7,925 bases of DNA, taken from positions 1 through 7,925 of the forward strand of contig JAUPTR010000085.1 of NCBI GenBank assembly GCA_030917985.1. The letters run 5' to 3'. Shown here one piece after another: positions 4,573 to 7,925 of the stretch (positions within the stretch are counted from its first letter, which is position 1; each line of letters opens with the position of its first letter). The translations under genes were made by a program, and so were the position numbers. This DNA is from Pseudomonadota bacterium. GTDB taxonomy: Bacteria; Pseudomonadota; Gammaproteobacteria; Burkholderiales; SCOH01. The notes beneath the pieces were generated by a model. It had not been told where the DNA came from, made no database searches, and saw nothing but the letters and a program-made list of their open reading frames with translations.

Positions 4573-5856
4573 ATGAGCGATTCCAGAATCATTCTGCCAA
4601 GCGACACGCCTGCTGCTGAATCCAGCCGCCGTGACTTTCTGAAAACCTCTCTGCTAGGCGCCTCCGCCATGTCAATCATGTCGATGCTGCCAATCGGCAC
4701 CCGTTCGGCAGCCTGGGCCGCCGGCGCCGGCGCACCGGAAAAAACCGAAGTCAAAATCGGCTTCATTCCGCTGACTGACTGCGCCTCGGTGGTGATGGCC
4801 TCGGTGCTCGGCTTCGACAAGAAATACGGCATCAAGATCATCCCCAGCAAAGAAGCCAGCTGGGCAGCCGTGCGCGACAAACTGGTGAATGGCGAACTGG
4901 ATGCATCACACGTGTTGTATGGCCTGATCTACGGCGTACATCTGGGTATCGGCGGCCAGAAAAAAGACATGGCGGTACTGATGAGCCTCAACAACAACGG
5001 CCAGGCGATCACCCTTTCCAACCAGTTGAAGGAAAAAGGCGCGGTAGATGGCGCCAGCCTGAAAAAGCTGGTGGACAGCGACAAGCGCGATTACACCTTC
5101 GCCCAGACTTTTCCCACCGGCACCCACGCGATGTGGCTGTATTACTGGCTGGCGAACTACGGTATCGACCCGTTCAAAGATGTGAAAACCATCACCGTGC
5201 CACCGCCGCAAATGGTTGCCAATATGCGTGTCGGCAATATGGATGGCTTCTGCGTTGGCGAGCCGTGGAACAACCGTGCCGTAGCCGACCGCATCGGCTT
5301 CACCGCCAACACCACACAGGACATCTGGGTGGATCACCCGGAGAAGGTGCTGGGCGCCACAGCCGAGTTCTGCCAGAAATACCCGAACACGGCACGGGCG
5401 ATGGTGATGGCGATTCTGGAAGCGTCGAAATGGCTCGACACCATGGCCAACCGCAAAAAAGCCGCAGAAACCATTGCCGACAAGTCGTATGTGAACTGCC
5501 CGGTCAACATCATCGATGAACGCCTCGAAGGCTGGTACGACAACGGCAACGGCAAGAAATGGAAAGACGCCAACTACATGAAATTTTACAACGACGGCAA
5601 GGCCAACTTCCCTTACCTGTCGGATGGCATGTGGTTCCTCACCCAGCACAAGCGCTGGGGCTTGCTGAAAACCGATCCTGATTATCTGGGCGTGGCCAAG
5701 CAGATCAACCGCATCGATATCTATACCGATGCAGCCAATGCGCTGAAAGTGCCGCTACCAAAGAGCCCGATGCGCAGCAGCAAGCTGATCGACGGCAAGG
5801 TGTGGGACGGCAAGGACCCGAAAGCCTATGCCGCCAGCTTTGCGATCAAGGCCTGA
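4573..5856 (+). CDS. nrtA: Nitrate/nitrite ABC transporter substrate-binding protein, Tat-exported
   Basis: A 427-residue periplasmic binding protein of the NrtA/CmpA/NasF family, which captures nitrate (or nitrite, bicarbonate) and passes it to the permease. The N-terminus has a twin-arginine signal: SRRDFLK at 18-24, a hydrophobic stretch 25-42 and a likely cleavage after SAAWA (45-49), so it should be exported folded. The mature part begins with KIGFIPLTDCASVVMA (61-76), the family's opening strand and ligand loop. SWAAVRDKL (96-104), NGQAITLSN (142-150), FPTGTHAMWLYYWLA (180-194) and GEPWNNRAV (229-237) follow. Length and motifs fit nitrate binders, but bicarbonate-binding CmpA is similar, so the regulatory context supports nitrate most strongly. 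The ATG at 4573 has GGAG (4561-4564) 8 bases upstream. An in-frame ATG at 4513 lies in the terminator loop and is not used. Expression depends on passing the leader terminator. Confidence 0.93.
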   Translation: MSDSRIILPSDTPAAESSRRDFLKTSLLGASAMSIMSMLPIGTRSAAWAAGAGAPEKTEVKIGFIPLTDCASVVMASVLGFDKKYGIKIIPSKEASWAAVRDKLVNGELDASHVLYGLIYGVHLGIGGQKKDMAVLMSLNNNGQAITLSNQLKEKGAVDGASLKKLVDSDKRDYTFAQTFPTGTHAMWLYYWLANYGIDPFKDVKTITVPPPQMVANMRVGNMDGFCVGEPWNNRAVADRIGFTANTTQDIWVDHPEKVLGATAEFCQKYPNTARAMVMAILEASKWLDTMANRKKAAETIADKSYVNCPVNIIDERLEGWYDNGNGKKWKDANYMKFYNDGKANFPYLSDGMWFLTQHKRWGLLKTDPDYLGVAKQINRIDIYTDAANALKVPLPKSPMRSSKLIDGKVWDGKDPKAYAASFAIKA

Positions 5857-5888
5857 GCCGGGGGATAAACAACCCGCGACCGCCGACC

Positions 5889-5920
5889 GGGCCGATGCCG
5901 CAAACAGCGGACATCGGCCC
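5889..5920 (+). promoter_or_regulatory. Intercistronic stem-loop between nrtA and nrtB
   Basis: GGGCCGATGCCGC (5889-5901) pairs with GCGG-A-CATCGGCCC (5907-5920) around the loop AAACA: 13 GC-rich pairs with one bulged A and no T-run after it. It lies in the 84-base gap after nrtA. Stems like this often protect the upstream binding-protein message and lower permease output; that role is inferred. Partial termination is possible but unlikely without a U-tract. Confidence 0.75.
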
Positions 5921-5940
5921 AACAGACAGGAGTAACAACA

Positions 5941-6864
5941 ATGAGCGCAGTGAGTTTCGATTCGGAAAAACTGGCAGACGTACTTGCGTCGCCGCAGACA
6001 GAACCGATCAAAAAGGATATCCACGTGAAAATCGTTGCCGCGACAAAGCCAGTCGAGCCGGCATTGGTAAAAGAATCGCTGGCAAGCCGTACCGCCGGCC
6101 TGGGCAAAGAGTTGATCATCAAGGGTGTGCCGCCGATTCTGGGCCTGGCACTGCTGGTGGCGCTGTGGGCCGTAGCGTCAAAATACAGCGAAGGCTTGCC
6201 TGACCCATTAAAAACCTGGGAATCGGCAGTACAGCTATTCAGTGATCCGTTTTACCAGAAAGGCCCCAACGACCAGGGCATTGGCTGGAACATCCTGGCG
6301 TCGCTGCAGCGGGTCGGCATCGGCTTTGGCCTGGCGGCAGCCATCGGCATTCCCCTCGGCTTCATCATTGGCCGCTTCGAGTTCATCTCACGCATGTTCG
6401 CGCCGATCATCAGCCTGCTGCGCCCGGTTTCGCCGCTGGCCTGGCTGCCGATCGGCCTGATGGTGTTCAAGGCTGCCAGCCCGGCATCGATCTGGGTGAT
6501 TTTCATCTCCGCAATCTGGCCGATGATCCTCAACACTGCAGCCGGCGTGGCGCAGGTGCCACAGGATTACCTGAACGTGGCACGGGTGCTGAAGCTGAAT
6601 GAATGGAAAGTGGTCACCAAGATCCTGTTCCCGGCTGTGCTGCCGCACGTGTTGACCGGGGTGCGCCTGTCGATTGGCGTGGCCTGGCTGGTGATTGTTG
6701 CCGCAGAGATGCTCACTGGCGGCGTGGGCCTGGGCTTCTGGGTGTGGGACGAATGGAACAACCTCAACGTCGAGCACATCATCATCGCCATCTTCGTGGT
6801 CGGGATTGTTGGCCTGCTGCTGGAGCAAGCTCTGATGTTGCTGGCGAAACGCTTTCAGTACTAA
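5941..6864 (+). CDS. nrtB: Nitrate ABC transporter permease
   Basis: A 307-residue inner-membrane permease of the NrtB/CmpB/SsuC type, expected to work as a dimer. A polar cytoplasmic extension of about 60 residues is followed by roughly six membrane segments (near 62-80, 125-145, 153-176, 183-203, 243-260 and 278-302). The cytoplasmic EAA-type loop that contacts the ATPase is at about 198-231 (NTAAGVAQVPQDYLNVAR, continuing to ILFP). GGVGLGFWVWDEWNNLN (260-276) near the C-terminus is characteristic of nitrate/bicarbonate permeases rather than taurine or sulfonate ones, which end differently. AGGAG (5928-5932) lies 8 bases before the ATG. The gene sits between its binding protein and ATPase, with a hairpin in each flanking gap. 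Substrate specificity rests on the family and on the ANTAR leader. Confidence 0.94.
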   Translation: MSAVSFDSEKLADVLASPQTEPIKKDIHVKIVAATKPVEPALVKESLASRTAGLGKELIIKGVPPILGLALLVALWAVASKYSEGLPDPLKTWESAVQLFSDPFYQKGPNDQGIGWNILASLQRVGIGFGLAAAIGIPLGFIIGRFEFISRMFAPIISLLRPVSPLAWLPIGLMVFKAASPASIWVIFISAIWPMILNTAAGVAQVPQDYLNVARVLKLNEWKVVTKILFPAVLPHVLTGVRLSIGVAWLVIVAAEMLTGGVGLGFWVWDEWNNLNVEHIIIAIFVVGIVGLLLEQALMLLAKRFQY

Positions 6865-6887
6865 ACCCCGACACACTATCGCTGCAA

Positions 6888-6914
6888 CCGGCCGCCCCAA
6901 AAACGGGCGACCGG
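6888..6914 (+). promoter_or_regulatory. Intercistronic stem-loop between nrtB and the ATPase gene
   Basis: CCGG-C-CGCCC (6888-6897) pairs with GGGCG-A-CCGG (6905-6914) around CAAAAAC: nine GC pairs with one C/A mismatch. No T-run follows. It ends 6 bases before the AAGGAG ribosome site of the next gene. Likely a message-stability or processing element, like the one after nrtA. Confidence 0.6.
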
Positions 6915-6933
6915 CCCGACAAGGAGAATCATC

Positions 6934-7731
6934 ATGGAAAAATTCGTCTCACTCGAACACATCGACATGGCCTTCAACACCAAAAAAGGCCGTTTCGTCG
7001 CACTGCGTGACGTCAATCTGGCGATCAAGCAAGGTGAATTCGTGTCGCTGATCGGCCACTCCGGCTGCGGCAAATCCACCGTTCTCAACATCATTGCCGG
7101 CCTGCTCAACCCCAGCAACGGCGCCGCGATCTGTAACGGCCGCGAAATCGACGGCCCCGGCCCGGAACGGGCAGTGGTGTTCCAGAACCACAGCCTGCTG
7201 CCGTGGCTGAGCTGCTTCGGCAACGTGTATCTGGCAGTGGAAAAAGTGTTCGGCGCCAAAGAAGGCAAAGACAAGCTGAAACAGCGCACCCACGATGCAC
7301 TGGCGCTGGTCGGCCTGAGCCACGCCGAACAGAAGCTGCCACAGGAAATTTCCGGCGGCATGAAACAGCGCGTCGGCATTGCCCGAGCGCTGGCGATGGA
7401 ACCCAAGGTGTTGCTGATGGATGAACCTTTTGGGGCACTGGATGCCCTGACCCGCGCCCATCTGCAGGACGAGTTGCTGAAAATCGTCGCCGCCACCAAG
7501 AGCACGGTGGTCATGGTGACACACGATGTCGACGAGGCAGTTTTGCTGTCGGATCGCATCGTGATGATGACCAACGGCCCGGCCGCAACGGTTGGCGAGA
7601 TTCTCGACGTTGACCTGCCCAAGCCACGCAAGCGCTTGGAGCTGGCGCATAACGCGGCCTACCACGATTACCGCAGTGCAGTGCTGGAATTCCTGTATCA
7701 GCGCCATGCACGCCCGGCGGCAGCGGCATAA
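6934..7731 (+). CDS. nrtD: Nitrate ABC transporter ATP-binding protein
   Basis: A 265-residue ATPase that powers the importer from the cytoplasmic face of the membrane. All core motifs are present: Walker A GHSGCGKST (41-49), Q-loop Gln84 in VVFQNHSLLPW, signature ISGGMKQR (139-146), Walker B VLLMDEPFGALD (159-170) and the switch His197 in VTHDVDEA. The signature Met in place of Gln (SGGM) and the NHSLLPWLS segment are usual in the nitrate/taurine subfamily. It has a single domain, matching NrtD of cyanobacteria and NasD of Klebsiella nasFED; it lacks the binding-protein-like C-terminal domain of cyanobacterial NrtC, so I prefer nrtD. AAGGAG (6921-6926) lies 7 bases before the ATG. It is the last gene of the transporter set, and a hairpin follows the stop. 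Confidence 0.94.
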   Translation: MEKFVSLEHIDMAFNTKKGRFVALRDVNLAIKQGEFVSLIGHSGCGKSTVLNIIAGLLNPSNGAAICNGREIDGPGPERAVVFQNHSLLPWLSCFGNVYLAVEKVFGAKEGKDKLKQRTHDALALVGLSHAEQKLPQEISGGMKQRVGIARALAMEPKVLLMDEPFGALDALTRAHLQDELLKIVAATKSTVVMVTHDVDEAVLLSDRIVMMTNGPAATVGEILDVDLPKPRKRLELAHNAAYHDYRSAVLEFLYQRHARPAAAA

Positions 7732-7748
7732 TCCGTGCACCATGCACT

Positions 7749-7795
7749 GGCAGCCTGTCGGGTGAATGCAAGCGTGCTCCGCCCGACAGACTGCC
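7749..7795 (+). terminator. Stem-loop after the transporter operon
   Basis: GGCAG-C-CTGTCGGG (7749-7762) pairs with CCCGACAG-A-CTGCC (7782-7795): 13 pairs with one C/A mismatch and a 19-base loop. It starts 17 bases after the ATPase stop. There is no T-run, so it is a transcript 3'-end or stabilising hairpin more than a classic intrinsic terminator. Confidence 0.5.
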
Positions 7796-7807
7796 ATGCC
7801 CCGCTAG

Positions 7808-7925
7808 GGAAGCGCTGATTTATTCGGCGAGCGGGATGAAGTGCAAGGAGCCCGGCGCGCAGAAAGCGAGACATATCATGAAGATAGGCGAGCTTTCGAG
7901 CACCGCGCGACGCCGCAATTCGCCC
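7808..7925. mobile_element. Possible end of an insertion sequence or dispersed repeat (runs off the window)
   Basis: After CTAG (7804-7807), a YTAR-type target of IS5-like elements, the sequence GGAAGCGCTGATTTATTC (7808-7825) looks like an IS terminal repeat. The following ~100 bases do not resemble the genes before them. A short frame from ATG 7836 (MKCKEPGAQKARHIMKIGEL, continuing to the edge) resembles the spurious small ORFs annotated at such ends; this is an impression from memory, not a search. The second terminal repeat and any transposase lie outside the window, so this is tentative. Confidence 0.33.

Noticed and set aside
4906..5649. Long open frame on the minus strand opposite nrtA (247 codons), and similar long frames opposite the permease and ATPase genes
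   Set aside because: The composition (runs of His, Val and Arg) is that of the shadow of a GC-rich gene, and the plus-strand proteins are full-length known families.
7836..7925. A start of a MerR-like regulator (MKIGEL at about 7878)
   Set aside because: The first residues resemble MerR proteins, but the following STARRRNSP does not continue as a MerR helix-turn-helix, and the surrounding sequence looks like a repeat or IS end. Too short to call as a gene.
1..7925. CRISPR arrays, tRNA or rRNA genes, phage or defence genes
   Set aside because: No regularly spaced repeats, no tRNA-like cloverleaf and no rRNA sequence recognised on either strand. All larger frames are accounted for by housekeeping, regulatory or transport genes.

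Overview
The window looks like a chromosomal segment of a moderately GC-rich betaproteobacterium. The gene order birA-coaX-SPOR protein and the residue signatures fit Neisseriales or relatives (Chitinibacter or Chromobacterium type), but this placement is recalled from family knowledge and was not searched.

Layout. Minus strand, right to left: birA (biotin ligase/repressor), coaX (type III pantothenate kinase) and a small SPOR-like membrane protein form a tight operon (1186-3535). Next come a TetR-family regulator (521-1117), with a strong promoter whose spacer is filled by a palindromic operator, and a partial hotdog-fold DUF4442 protein (1-470). Plus strand, left to right: a NasT-type ANTAR antiterminator (3678-4253) behind a near-perfect sigma-54 promoter; a 319-base gene-free leader region (4254-4572); then a nitrate-type ABC importer, made of a Tat-exported binding protein (4573-5856), a permease (5941-6864) and an ATPase (6934-7731). 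The last ~120 bases look unrelated to the operon and may be the edge of an insertion sequence.

The most interesting part is 4254-4572. It contains a possible sigma-54 promoter, then two hairpins with six-base loops (AAAGAC and AATGGC). Both loops have A at position 1 and G at position 4, the known signature of ANTAR-protein RNA targets. A third small hairpin follows with a tandem repeat that permits alternative pairing, then a long intrinsic terminator with eight T's just before the transporter's ribosome-binding site. This is a complete attenuation circuit in sequence form: nitrogen limitation (sigma-54) would make the regulator and start the leader transcript, and the ANTAR protein would bind the twin hairpins and allow read-through into the importer. 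The regulator has no NIT sensor domain and no nasS neighbour here, so the nitrate-sensing partner is missing from view.

The importer genes are separated by 70-85-base gaps that each carry a GC-rich stem-loop without a U-tract. A third such hairpin follows the last gene. They probably set transcript stability and subunit ratio.
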